This document shows, piece by piece, positions 32,919 through 44,829 of a DNA stretch of 64,000 bases. A program made the position numbers and the translations under genes. The notes below the pieces were generated by a model. It worked only from the letters and a program-made list of their open reading frames with translations, searched no databases and was not told where the DNA came from. This DNA is from Leucaena leucocephala (Eukaryota; Streptophyta; Magnoliopsida; Fabales; Fabaceae). Each line of letters starts with the position of its first letter. Positions within the stretch are counted from its first letter, which is position 1. The stretch lies in assembly GCA_037074615.1 (NCBI GenBank), contig CM073569.1:874001-938000 (forward strand), read 5' to 3'.

Positions 32919-35430
32919 AGCCCAAGAAATGGCGAGCGAAAAGAGAAGAGTCCACGATTTTTTCCTGATTTTTTGTTTGGCGCGATAATTATAAAATTCT
33001 GGTTTTTTAATTTTGTGATGAATTTCCACATAAAGTGACTTTTTTCAAAAAGATAAAATTGATTTGAAGGGTCCTTTTTACTGAGTAAACCAGAGCATGT
33101 ACGTGGTGGCGTCTCTGTTGATGTGTTTTAATTTAATTAGACAAAAATATACTATATATAAAATTAAGTATATAAATCTGCTTTCATTTCATTTTATGGT
33201 AGAGATTTGGTGCGTGTGCGTTGGGAGTTAGATGAATGTGATGGGGGTAACTATTTTTCTTTAATGCATGCATGTATGTCTTTCCAGGAGCCAAATCTGA
33301 CAACGTGGCAACAAAGTATATCATAATCCGCATTTTTTGCTACGTTTTCACGAAATAATGAAAATTTGAGATTGACAGTGAAATATGACCCAACACGTGG
33401 ATGGATTCGAAAACCCGTCATGTTGATGATAAATATCCCCCTTTAAGATTGATGACAATGAAAAATCAGCAATGTTCACGTTTAGTTTCGGTCTTTAACT
33501 CGGTTACGGACACACTTTTTATATTAGAGAGTCGAAATTGAAATTAAAGAATTGCCAAGTTAATCTTGCAAAAGACGGGCTTTATGATCTCAATATAAAA
33601 AAGAATCTTGCCCATTCATATGAGAATGTGACACCTAAAAGGAGGGGGGAAGTAGGAAATAAACCCAATGGAAGCTGACCAAGTATAATTTATTATTTAT
33701 GGTCTATACATATCATGCCCACTTTTGCTTACAAATTTCCAAATTGGATTGAGATAGCACCATGTGGAAGACTAAGAATTCGCCAGTCCACTATACAAGT
33801 TAGGTCAAATACTCAAAGATATTTCAAACACTTGGTCACCAATTTTGTATTCATTTGGTGGCATGAAACTGCCACTACCAATTAGTTTTTAGGCGGCCGA
33901 ATCATGTGGGGGCGGCATCGCCACTCCGCCCTTCTTCAAACTTCTAGACACCTTTTTCTATTTAGTACAAAAGCCAGGTCAATTCATGTCAAAAGGCATG
34001 AGATTCCTGCATCCCATCAAGGGTTGTTCTATTGAGGCTAAAATAACTTGCCATTTCATGGGAAGACATGGTTCAAGGTGACAGTCCAGTTCCCCATAAT
34101 AAGATCCCTAATCATTTTGTTAGTGGAGGATGATAGAAAGTATTCTTTATGGATGAGTTTAATGTAAATCGATGTTTGATTTGAAGGTAATTTTCATCCC
34201 AACGTAATTTGAGACTGAGGCCTTCAAAAAATGCCTTAGAATTCAGTTGTCATGACACCTTTCTTGGTCTAATTATTTTGGACAGGCATAAACCAAACTT
34301 GTGATGGCTCAGGACCAGTCAAATGAAGAAGCTTTGAAAAATACACAATATGGTAAGAGCAGTTGGCCATTCCCAAAGCTAATTAACGAAACATCAAATT
34401 CAATGGAGCATTAGATTACTCTATTGAAGATATATTCATTCATTTTTCTTATACCATTTAGAGCTCATGCATTAACGAATTATTAGTCAAAGCGTGGATA
34501 ACCCAACATCCAAACCATATCTAACCAAATATGCCAGAAGTCAACTTTTGCGTTCATACGTGTTATTTGCGCGTGTATATGATATACAAATGTTTGCTTT
34601 TTTTTTGTACAAAAATTTAAAAAAAATGGTTAGACTTACTCATGATCTAAAGGCAAAGCAAAATCTCCCTTCTAAGCGATACCTAATATCAAGTAGGGCG
34701 AACCGCCTATTACCCTTAAACATAAACCTAAACACCCAAGAACTAGAATAACCCCTAAATACCACGACTGAAACCACAATCAAATAGTACTCCCAACTAT
34801 TCAAATCCATGCTCAAATTATCTCGACTTAATATTACTTTAAAAGGAACGTTTTGCTCAGCATAGGTTGTCTTACATCTTAAAAGGTTGGATTGATACTG
34901 AAGATGAGCCCATAACTTCTATCCTCGCAAACTCAATTCTTACGACTATATCACTTCTTTAGAAAAAGGACTTCTTTGTATAAAAAAAAAAGAAAAAATG
35001 ACCTTTTTTTTGGTTATTTCTTTCATTTTAACAATTGACATATTTAACAAGATTTTCATCATTAAAAAACTAGATGCATCCCAATTTGAATCATCTATAT
35101 TCATGAAAGAGTGTTTGCGTATATCAGTGTTTCCCTTAAGGGCAGATTAAGATCACTAACACTGAAACTCAATTCGTGACTGAGCCCCCTAGGGTCAACT
35201 ATGCTCAGGACCATCAGCGGTGAACAATAATAAATTAACAATATAAAGCAATAAAATTCAACAATCCGAAACAAATTATGTAAATGCAATAGAATAAACC
35301 CAGATAGTTTAAACCAGAGTCATAACAAAAACACTATTCCCAGTAACTTGCATAACAAACAAAACTGGATGGAAATTGAGGTTCTCTTCAAAATCATAGC
35401 AGACCAAGAAGTAGCCTCCAAAGAACAGTC
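32919..35430. other. Intergenic with one SINE
   Basis: About 2.5 kb of AT-rich DNA without a recognisable gene. It holds one minus-strand SINE (34596-34800). The last 130 bases before 35431 are probably the 3' UTR of the ribosomal protein gene. Confidence 0.5.
34596..34800 (-). mobile_element. SINE family 3, copy in minus orientation
   Basis: Shares blocks with 59050-59245 in the same orientation and with 58735-58955 in the opposite one: ATCTAAAGGCAAAGC, TATCAAGTAGGGCGA, TTACCC and TAAACCTAAACACC, and AATAGTACTCCCAA. The T-rich start (TTTTTTTTGTACAAAAATT) is the reversed 3' end. Confidence 0.7.
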
Positions 35431-36645
35431 TCACTTGAGAGGAATGAACCTTGATGAGTGGGTGGCACCAATACCAGGTCTACCGTGCTTGACAGGCTTG
35501 TACGAAATTGAGAACTCAGCCAAGTAATGGCCAATCATCTCAGGTTTGATTTCAACCTGGTTGAAAGTCTTGCCATTGTACACTCCAATTATGCTCCCAA
35601 TCATCTCAGGTACAATAATCATGTTCCGCAGGTGGGTGCGAACTGGTTCTGGCTTCTCACCTGGTGGAGCCTCCCTTTTCTAAAATTAATGAGAGGTTGC
35701 TTATAATTAGAGGCATAGTTCAGAGCAATATCTAACAAACAAACCACTATCAGTATATCCATTTCTAATGTGAAGTAAAATAAATGTCATCAATTAAAAG
35801 AAGGACGCAGAGATTTCAGACAATTTTTGTAAGAGTTCTTTAACAAGAGATGTCATTCACAATTCACAACAACGCCAAAGGAAGACCTATTGCAATAGAT
35901 AAGTATAATCATGTTTCAAAGTACTTGTCCATTAACATAACATATCGAAACATAAACCAAGATTTTCGACACTTAGATTAACGGTTGCAGCAAGTAGATG
36001 TCCCAAGCCAACTTTACAAATTAAACTAAAGTTCAATTTAAATTTTTTAATGTCGCCATGTATGGGTCAGCATTGTATCACGTGTTCAGCCCACTAAATG
36101 TACTTACTAGTTAAGTCCTCCATGAGTATGCTAAACCCTAATGAACATACAGAATGTAAACAATAAAAGCCAAGAAAGGGAACTTCAACATTCAATGTCG
36201 AGAAACACGAAATATCAAAGATCTGTGGGATGACCATAACTGCTTGTTTGTCAAAAATTAAACAATTTTAAGAGTAATTACCGCTTTGCGCAGCTTCTTA
36301 ATCAAGGCCATAGGCTTCCTCTTCAGTCCTCTCTGAAACCTGTCACAACACTTCCACTATAAATAAAGGCAATCCAATCCACAAATCCCACCAAAACAGG
36401 GTTTAGGGTTGAAGATTTACCTTCTGCGAGCTCGGGCAGTGAAGAGCTTGACAAGCTCATCAGTGGACATGTCCAGAAGAGCGTCCAAATCAACACCTCT
36501 GAAGCTGAACTTCTTGAACGTTCTCTTCTTTGGCACCCCTGGGGCGACATCGGCCTCAACATCCGCCTACAATGCAGATTCATCACAGATTCAGAAAGAA
36601 GTATATGGAAAATGGAGAAAACTTGTCGAGCTCGGCACTTACCAT
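35431..36645 (-). CDS. RPS15: 40S ribosomal protein S15 (uS19)
   Basis: Small-subunit protein uS19 near the decoding and A-site side of the 40S head. Four exons on the minus strand: 36643-36645 (the ATG alone), 36421-36566, 36282-36339 and 35431-35679; 456 bases, 151 residues, as in Arabidopsis. The N-terminus reads ADVEADVAPGVPKKRTFKKF, then RGVDLDALLDMSTDELVKLF and RRRFQRGLKRKPMALIKKLR. The conserved uS19 core follows as RNMIIVPEMIGSIIGVYNGK, VEIKPEMIGHYLAEFS and HGRPGIGATHSSRFIPLK. The first intron begins directly after the start codon. The start is fixed by ATG followed by GTAAGT and the perfect in-frame junction. Plant telo-box motifs upstream and in an intron fit a ribosomal protein gene. 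Confidence 0.97.
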
Positions 36646-36680
36646 GGCTGCGAAATGAAATCGGAAGAGCAAGTGGCCGC

Positions 36681-36688
36681 TAGGGTTT
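36681..36688 (-). promoter_or_regulatory. Telo-box (AAACCCTA) upstream of RPS15
   Basis: AAACCCTA on the minus strand, about 40 bases upstream of the start codon. Telo-boxes are characteristic of plant ribosomal-protein and translation-factor promoters. A second telo-type sequence (GGGTTTAGGGTT, plus strand) lies in the intron at about 36399-36410. Confidence 0.6.
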
Positions 36689-36689
36689 T

Positions 36690-39486
36690 TGTTTGTGAGC
36701 AAAATTCCTCAACTGGGACTATAGCCCTAGGGCGTGATATGGAACGCTGTGCCAAGAAGCTCCGTATTAGTTTGATAGCATGTGTTTATGGGCCTGAACA
36801 ATTATCATATTGTTACAGATCCTTTTGTGATTGGTCTATGATCCATGTCAGAACATGTGTAGGCAAATAATCCACTAAAAGGTAATTAGTATGTTTTTAT
36901 TCAGATCGGCCCATTACAGACCAGCTAGAGACGGGCCGCCGGGTCAGGCCTTTTGTTGCCCCATTTTTAATATTGAATCGTTGACTCAACCACCATTTTT
37001 TTTATACTAGACTCAACCACCATTTTTATTGATTTGTATTCATGAGTAAACATTTTGCCGACCAGGAAAAGCAGCCACCTCAACAGGAATTCATGCGTGG
37101 ACTTTGATGTAGGAAGAAGAAAATGCGTAGAAATTGAATTTATAAATCATTCTATTCTCGCTTCTTGAATTTGTTTTATATAATAGGGCATGTGGTGTGC
37201 ACGAAAAACATGGCCCAATTCTTTGTGTTCCGATCCTTTTTTTTATTTGGAAATACGTGTTAAACCAATAATAAATATCCGTGCTAGATATTAAAAAGTA
37301 AATAGTTTCTAAAAAAAAAGAATAAATATTAATAAAGAATAAATAAATATTAAAAAATAATGTCACTACTCGTACTAAATAAAGAATAAACGATGCTAAT
37401 CGTGGTTTTATAAAGTATACGGAATATTAATAATTTAAGATGCTTTTCAAGCCGGAGAACGTTGATCCCCCTCTTGGTTGTTTCTTTAACATGGACACGT
37501 GCACATGTCACGCCCATCGCCTAGGCGAATTCATAGAATCTGAACTGCTCTCTGACAAAGTAAAGATCGTTCTTCACGTTCATGGCGACTCACCCCTACA
37601 CTCACATAACGTTATAATAATATATAATATTGGGTAAATAAATAAATTTGACCAGACAGAATAACTATGGTAAGAATTTATTTTCTTGATACATGGCCCA
37701 TGGCCATGCTCCTCATCATAAGTCATATCCATAACACGTTTCTTTTGTTTAAACTCCTTATAATTCACAACGAATATTTTTTCCCCCAATTGTAATCACA
37801 CGTTGCAATGTAAGCATTAGTTTATCATAATTCTATTCTAATACAGTCATGTTTGATAATGATAGACGATCATGGAAATAGCCTCTCTCCCACCATACTC
37901 ATCGTTTCCTAAATATTGAAATATTCACTGACTCGTACATATCCTTGTCTTCGCTTCGTTTTACTCTATTCATTGCCTTTCTACTGTTACAAAATCATAT
38001 TTGTGGGCATTATCATTATAGTCTACTTTGGTTCTTTATCACGCTATTCCATTATTCCATTCTTTTTTTCCTATCATTGAGGATTTTACCGGCTTGATGC
38101 GGAGGATTCTAAAATTTTAAGGTTGTCTGGTTGCCTAATCTAAACAAGGGCAAACTGGATCATCGTGCCTCGTGACCCACCATGCCTTTTTTTTAATAAA
38201 AATAATGGGAAGAAGCAAACTATGACATTTTCTAAGGGGTCAACACTCTTATCACCTAATCTCATACACTACCATAGAGAGAGAGAAAAATGCCAAAATC
38301 TTACCTTATCTTTGTATGGAAAAAAATTAGAAGGAAAGAATATTATAAAGGAAAACTCTTAAAAATTATAATTTTTTTTACTATTTTTTTAAAAAAATCA
38401 TTCTAGTATTCCCTCTTTCTTTTTATCCTTTAATTTTCCCTCAATCCAAATATAGTTTTAATGTCATGTTTGGCACGTTGAAAAATATTATTTTAGAATA
38501 AAGAAAGTAAGAAATGCACCCATCTCATTTTCTTTCTACACGCACATCTTTTTCTTAAATTAGACTTGGCAATGACTAGCTAGTGGATGAATGTGTTGTC
38601 CAACATTTTATTTAATATATGTATTATTTAATATAAGAACTAATTGATTTTTTAGATTAATTAAATAAGTTAAACAAATTAGTTAATTATAAATAAAATA
38701 AATCCATACTATATACTAATTAATCTATGTCAAATTAGTTAATTAATTTTTATATTAGTTATAATTAACTGATTTATTTATCTTATTTAATCTATCATAA
38801 AAAAAATAACTAACTCTCGTATTCAAAAACTAATCTAATAATAGTGATCGTTTGTAGCATCTCGGAAGAAATAAAAAATCACACGTATAATTGTTTTTAC
38901 ACGTTTCTTTCCTCTAGAAAATTATTATATACGATAGGGAGAACAATTTATTCAAAACAAAAATTCAAGCTAAAAAGAAAATAAAAAAAACTGGCCACGA
39001 GGGGTTAGGAGCAACCAACTTGAACGCTCTTACGTGGAAAGTCAAGACCTGTCTTTATGAGTGACGCCATGCATAGCAAGTGAACTGCGTGTTCCCTCCA
39101 TAAAGTCGACTTGTTGACGATCCTCAAACTACCAATCCGTGTACACTAACGCAGACTCTGTTAAGTAAACCGCCAATAATTAAAAACAAACAAACAATTA
39201 CTCTATATACTAGATACTCAAGTCATCCACTAGATTTATGTTCCACATATGGCAGCTGATATGGAGCTATGAGCACGTGATATTAATAAATAACAGAAGC
39301 AGGACCAATGAGCGAAGCGACAGAGAAGCGTCGATCCTAATCTATTTTTTTAAGAAATATTCGGTTTGCTTTTGATGGAGAAGTCCAGGAAATAGACAAT
39401 AACGCGTTTTATTATTTTATTACTCTAATTAATTGTTTGTCAGCACTAATCGCACAGAAATCCAGACACGCACTTTCGCCTTTTTC
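36690..39486. other. Intergenic with a Stowaway-like MITE
   Basis: RPS15 promoter side, then about 2.5 kb of AT-rich DNA without a recognisable gene. The longest frames (for example 37440-37637) have no family features. A MITE lies near 38.6-38.8 kb. Confidence 0.5.
38620..38832. mobile_element. Stowaway-like MITE, copy 2 (degenerate)
   Basis: AT-rich fold-back block. The left arm has AATATAAGAACTAATTGATT and AAATTAGTTAATTATAA. The right arm has TTATAATTAACTGATTTATT and ATAACTAACTCTCGTATT. The arms pair with each other and resemble copies near 24.8 and 42.7 kb. Ends are approximate. Confidence 0.6.
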
Positions 39487-39496
39487 TCTATATATA
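39487..39496 (+). promoter_or_regulatory. TATA box of the Nudix gene
   Basis: CTATATATAG about 250 bases upstream of the ATG. The intervening leader contains a (CT)n run at 39632-39657, as is common in plant 5' UTRs. Confidence 0.6.
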
Positions 39497-39631
39497 GTTC
39501 CCTTAATAACCACTCCTTCCCTCATGCCCAGCTTAATTGATTTGTTCTTTTCCGTCTCCAGCAAATCACACACAAATATATCTACATCAACAGATTACTT
39601 ATAAATATCACAAACCCCACGCTGCCTCGTC

Positions 39632-39657
39632 CATCTCTCTCTCTCTCTCTCTCTCTC
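39632..39657. repeat. (CT)n microsatellite in the Nudix 5' leader
   Basis: Thirteen CT units in the presumed 5' UTR. Confidence 0.85.
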
Positions 39658-39741
39658 TGGGTTCTTGTGTTGCCTTCTTCAAAACATTTATTTCTCTCTA
39701 TTCTGAGTAAAGAATCGAAGAACGAACTTCTTCTCGGAAAC

Positions 39742-40971
39742 ATGGTCTGCTTGGTGTCTCGCTCGGGAAGGGAGTTGCAGAGATACGATAATATGGGATG
39801 CCGCCAAGTTGTGGGGTGAGTTATATATGAGAAATGCTTTGTGAGATTGTCCACCTAAATTCGATCCTCTTCATGAACGGAGAGATCTGGCTCGTAGACC
39901 TGAGATCGCATGCTGGATTCGGTTTCTTTTACTTGATATATGTCTACCAAGTGTTTATTTCTATGCGTCTGCCTAATTTATAAGTAAATCTTATCTTCAT
40001 TTTTCACGTGGGTTCGTTTCCGTTGAAATGGTGGGCGTTCATTGGGGTGGGCCCTTTTCATCATCATGAATGAATGGAAAAAGGGGTCATTATTCCCATT
40101 CATGTTCATCATCAGTTTCTTTGGTCTCATTATTTACCGACTCTCATCGAAACGTTGGATTTTGCAGGTGCATACCTTACAGATATAAAGAAGACGTTAA
40201 TGGGAACTCGAGCAATGATCTGGAAGTGCTTGTCGTTAGTTCACAAAAATGTCAGAAGTTCATGTTCCCAAAGGTACTTTTACATCTCGCTCATATATAG
40301 TTCCAGAGATCAGAATAATACTACTTGGGGATCAATAATAGATTGTGCAAAGACATTAATTAATATCGTGATGATTTTCTTTTCCTCAGGGAGGCTGGGA
40401 ACTCGATGAATCTGTTGAAGAGGCAGCCAGTAGAGAGTCCCTTGAAGAAGCTGGAGTCATCGGAATCGTTGAGGTACAATAACACACTCAATTTTACAAC
40501 ATATTACGCACAAGTTTAAGAAGTTATAAGTGAAGATATATATGTGAAAGAACTTTACTGAACTGTGATTTGTGAAATGCATATGTATGTGGCAGGCTGA
40601 GTTGGGTCAATGGAGCTTCATTAGTAAGAGATATGGCACGTACTATGAAGGCCACATGTTCCCATTGTTTGTGAAGGAGCAACTTGAAATGTGGCCAGAG
40701 AAACATGTACGAAGAAGATTGTGGGTAAGTTTAGGAACTAATGTAATGATTCCTTTTCTAAATACTTGGCTCGATCTGCAGTTCAGAATGGTCTTATATA
40801 TATTAATTAATGTTGGTTGTTTGTAATTTCTCTGCGCAGATGAGTGTTGGTGAAGCCAGAGAAGTTTGTCAGCATTGGTGGATGAAAGAAGCCTTAGATA
40901 TATTGGTTGGTAGGCTAATTATTACCTCACAGCAACAAAAGCAGGATATAGCTCTGGCTGATTCTGACTGA
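39742..40971 (+). CDS. Nudix hydrolase, NUDT17-like (diphosphoinositol/dinucleotide polyphosphate type)
   Basis: Small Nudix hydrolase of the plant group containing AtNUDT12, 13, 16, 17 and 18. Relatives cleave dinucleotide or inositol polyphosphates with Mg2+; the substrate here is unproved. Exons 39742-39815, 40168-40273, 40390-40473, 40596-40724 and 40840-40971 give 174 residues. The N-terminus is MVCLVSRSGRELQRYDNMG, then VVGCIPYRYK and LEVLVVSSQ. The Nudix box begins at exon 3 with GGWELDESVEEAASRE and ends SLEEAGV, so the metal-binding REx2EE core is complete. A Ser stands where many relatives have Cys or a hydrophobic residue. Its place between the ankyrin gene and the PDLP gene mirrors Arabidopsis NUDT17, At2g01670. 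The C-terminus after WWMKEALDILV is variable in this group. Confidence 0.93.
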
Positions 40972-43443
40972 AATTAATTAGTGAGCAACAAACATAAAAT
41001 TTTCCTGTTCTTTTGGTGAATATAAAATGTTCAATTTATCCCAGTCCAATTGTTTATACGTGCGAGCAGAATTGTAGGGATACAGAGAATTATAGAGAAC
41101 GAAAAATATTTGTACTTCCTTTTTTATTCTTATATTCAAATTGTTCCTTCCTCCCTTCTTTTTTCCGCGTGGTATTTTAGCAGTCTTGTTTTGAATTATG
41201 TCATGAAATATTATATTACATAAAATTAAAATTAAATAAAGCACATTTGATAAAAGTGTTCGTAACCTCAGAAATATATCTCTGCATAAAAAAGAGCTAC
41301 GTAATAGGATTGAATCAACTTAATTATAACAATTACAATAAATAAAATAATCAATATAGGAACAGGGTTAACCCATGAAAAAAAAAATAATCTTCTAATT
41401 TTTTAACTATTAACTCGATTATAACTTAATATTTCAATTATGACTCAATGCGATTTAGTTTCATACAACTTTTGATTCTCTCTAATCTCTTGTCTTCTCT
41501 TTTTTTTTTATATGTTTTCATCCTTTTTATCTATAATTTAGTCCTACGTAGCAAAACATGCTTCCAACTCAGCTTCCACCTAGAGGTTTTGTTATAAAAT
41601 TTAAACGAAAATGAAAGGGCTGGGGTGAATCCTTTTTGTTATAAAATTTGAGCTATCCTTCTCCTCCATTCCTCGTACTTCTGCAAATAACTTCTCAGCT
41701 TGGATGCGAACTCAAGCAAGCATTTGAGCTATCTAACGTTCCTCAAATGCTCAAAGGTCCTCGTTAGCTACCATACAAAACAAGAGATGTCTGCAAAAGA
41801 AATACACCAGTTTCTTTAGGCGCAAGCGAGTTAAAAGACCAACCTATTGTCAGCATAGACAGTGAGTTTGAATGCGACCAGAGGATGAAAGGCGAGTTAG
41901 AATATTAAAAAAAAAGAAAGAAAGTATTGAAGATTGATACAATATAATTGAGAGCCACATCTGGATATAGTTATTAGAGCATGCTTCTCTTGGTCTCCAC
42001 AAACCAATACAGATCAACTAGAACCTTTGCTAGTTTTCACCATGAATTGCTGAAAAACTCCAAAAGCAAAGTCATAAATTCTAGTTTTCTTATGAAACCC
42101 ACAAGAATCATAAATAAAGGACGAAAAAACAGAGGCCGAGGATAACATGTGATTGCTGGATGTTTATGAATTACCTTTCCTCCTAAAGGTATCAAATCAA
42201 TGTAAAAGGTAGTAGAACCGCTGCATTCCTCCTCCCCCATTCCTTCCCCACTTCTGCATTTATCACATTGGTGCGAAGGATGATTGTCGTCTCTGCAACT
42301 TTCTCAGCACTTTCTTAAACAGATGGATGCTGAGTTGGAAGCGTATTTTGCCACATAGAACTGAATTATAGATGAAAAGGATGATCATATAAAAAAAGGA
42401 AAAGATAAAGTACTTAGTGATAGTTAAGTCAAAAATTGAAGAATTGAGTGTACTAAGTTATAGTTGATGGACTAAATTAGAAATAAGTTAATAATTGAAT
42501 GACTAAAAAATTAATATTGTTTTTAGTCTAAACTAGTCCAAATCATCCTAAATATATCAAATTACCTATAATTATATCAAATCTTATTACATTGAAAGGT
42601 AATAACTAATATATACCTAAGTTTTAACTTAACTACATGTTTTTATCAAGAGAATTAAATTATTTATGATCCTTAATATAAGAGTGAATTGACTTTTTAG
42701 AAAAATTAAACAAGCCACATAAATTAGTTAATTATAAATAAATTCAAGACTTAAAAGATAAATTCATATTATATACTCCTTAATATATTAAATTAGTCGA
42801 CTAATTATTATATTAATTATAATTAACTGATTTATTTAATTTTTTTAATCTCTCTTAAAAAATTAATTAACTCTTATGTTAAGGATATGAGAGAGTATCT
42901 TAGATTGGTTAAGAGGGAGAGAAAAGAGCATTTTCATAACCATGAAAAATATGAAAAACTAGACTTATGAAAGTCAAAATAAAAAAATTGCCCCATCTTT
43001 TTTCTAAAAATAAAAAAAAATATAAAAGGAAGTGAGAGGTGTCTCCAATACACAAGTCTATCTTCAATGCATCCAAAACCATAGTTTTTAGCCCAAAAGT
43101 GCTTTTTAAAATTTTTGCATGTTCGGCTAATGCATTTTGAAACCATGGATTGTCTCCTAGAAGTGCTTTTTTTGGCTACCAAACATGCATCAGGGGAATA
43201 ACTTAAAACAATTGCGTTGCCATAAATTGCACTTGAATGATGAATGAAGTCTAAAAACCCCAAAAAAATGCCAAGTCTAAGTACAACTATAATCATTGGT
43301 ATAAATTGATTTACACTCGCACTGTCAAATCTTTACAAGGAGAAAATATCCGGAAAGAATGCTTCAAAGTCCGAAGGATACTTTCAGAAACTATGCTAGC
43401 ACGTCAATTTTTTTCAACTAGGCGTTACTAACATCAACAAGAA
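40972..43443. other. Intergenic, mostly AT-rich, with fragments
   Basis: No complete gene recognised. On the minus strand 41645-41720 could encode EFASKLRSYLQKYEEWRRR, ending at a stop, and 42176-42240 could encode GEEECSGSTTFYIDLIPLGG before a possible donor. Both look exon-like but cannot be assembled into a gene. A Stowaway-like MITE lies at about 42666-42896, and 43080-43200 has the AAGTGCTTTTT/ACCAAACATGC pattern common in plant MITEs. Confidence 0.4.
42666..42896. mobile_element. Stowaway-like MITE, copy 3
   Basis: Best preserved arms of the family: the left end is GATCCTTAATATAAGAGTGA, and the right end, ACTCTTATGTTAAGGATA, is nearly its reverse complement. The inner arms share AATTAGTTAATTATAA and its complement. 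Confidence 0.7.
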
Positions 43444-43581
43444 TCATTTCTTGGTTAGACTATCTAGATTTGCCAAATTCTGAGATGCAGCTGCTGCATC
43501 ATAAATCTCAGGAATTGGAAACTCCTCACATTCCGTAGAGCCATTTCTTGTGTTCATCAGCCTGGTGCATGGGACCCAGTG
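43444..43581 (-). CDS. Terminal exon of an unrecognised gene (hypothetical)
   Basis: After a good acceptor (TTGCAG on the minus strand), 45 codons are open to TGA: HWVPCTRLMNTRNGSTECEE, then FPIPEIYDAAAASQNLANLD, ending SLTKK. Codon use and the acidic/Ala-rich composition look protein-coding. Nothing here matches a family I know. The frame at 43913-44134 is the nearest candidate for an upstream exon, but no donor joins the two in a way I can defend. Confidence 0.35.
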   Translation of the reverse strand, partial: HWVPCTRLMNTRNGSTECEEFPIPEIYDAAAASQNLANLDSLTKK

Positions 43582-43912
43582 CTGCAATTAAGCGTTGGTC
43601 ATATTTGTTACATTCCAAGTAAGCTTGCTTTGCTCAAACATTTTTTCTACTCCTAAGCCATAGTGTTGCCGTATTATGCCGATTTAGCCACTTTACGACA
43701 CTTTTATTGCCTTGAAGAGCAAAGTAACATCCGTCCTACTAACGTACAAGGATACTGAAGATTCAGCACATAATCGAATCTAGAATTAGCTGACTTAACA
43801 CTTCAATTCACTTCTCTGTCTCAATGAATCTTCACAAGAAAGTACAAACATTTCCATGAGAATATTAAAAAGCAGAACACACAAACAATTTTTTTATACC
43901 CAATTACTGCGT

Positions 43913-44134
43913 TCAAATCCAAAGTTGTTTCCACAAATCCTTCCTCGTCACTCGTAAAATCGCTTCGTGCCCTTCTACGTTGTTCCCCTTTTCTGCTAAA
44001 GCCTGCTCCTTTTGAAGAACCCGTGTCTTCAAATCAGCCAGTTCGTTCTCCAATAAATTCCATTCTGCATCTACATTCTCCATTTCTAACCTAGCCCTTT
44101 TCAATCTATTTAGTCCTTCGAGGTACTCCTCCAT
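43913..44134 (-). CDS. Small coiled-coil protein or exon (hypothetical)
   Basis: 73-codon frame MEEYLEGLNRLKRARLEMEN, followed by a heptad-rich stretch (WNLLENELADLKTRVLQKEQ, then ALAEKGNNVEGHEAILRV) and ending LWKQLWI. The Leu/Glu/Lys pattern predicts a coiled coil. A shortened, frameshifted relative lies at about 28430-28590 with similar flanks, so this is a dispersed pair. It could be a small gene, an exon of a larger one (see the exon-like frame at 43444), or a gene fragment carried by a mobile element. Confidence 0.4.
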   Translation of the reverse strand: MEEYLEGLNRLKRARLEMENVDAEWNLLENELADLKTRVLQKEQALAEKGNNVEGHEAILRVTRKDLWKQLWI

Positions 44135-44219
44135 ATTTAAAGCAGACGTTACTCTATTTTCCAGCCATGTCGTGTTGGGGCCGGTCTTCTGTATCTCTAC
44201 CCATAGATACTTTACGCTG

Positions 44220-44380
44220 TGAGTTGGCTAGAAAAGGGGAAGGGAGGTAAGGAGTTGGGAGGGGAGATATAGAGGGAAGGGAAGGGGAGGGATGGAGAGG
44301 AGAATGAAGGGATTTTAATGATGCTTTATTTGAATTGATTTGAGGGAAAGGAAAATGGGGGAGGAATTTTAATAATTCAT
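44220..44380. repeat. GA-rich low-complexity tract
   Basis: Plus strand dominated by GGGAAGGGAGG and similar words; probably the end of a MITE-like element or simple repeat. No gene. Confidence 0.5.
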
Positions 44381-44829
44381 TAGGAAAGGAGTTAATAAAA
44401 AATTAATTATTTTACTAGATTATTTATCATGATATAATTGTATTGTGATGGGCGGATGGATCTATTCATTGATAAAAATAATCAAGTTAAAAATTTGATT
44501 ATATTACTATAATCTTATGTCTCAAAAAATAAATTAAATATATATATAATACAACTATATGAACGTAATTTTGAAACTAAAAAAAAATCCAACATAATAT
44601 AGTTAAATAAACTATTAGATAAAAGAGATATTTGATTGAAAAAACTACATTTATATTCATATAAGAATATACGAAGAAAATGACATGAAAGGTATAATAT
44701 TATAAAATATGAATGATAAACAAACTTTGGTTTGTATTACAATCTTTTCCCATACCAACTTTCCTACAAAACAATAGATTTCATTAATAACAAAGAAAAT
44801 GACTATTAATAAAGTTTATGGTTTGAGAT

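Noticed and set aside
36409..36870. 153-residue plus-strand frame over RPS15
   Set aside because: Antisense shadow of RPS15 exon 2 and its promoter.
43000..43300. Minus-strand frame of 120 residues beginning MIIVVLRLG
   Set aside because: Spans a MITE-like AAGTGCTTTTT region; no recognisable domain and hydrophobic composition typical of AT-rich non-coding DNA.
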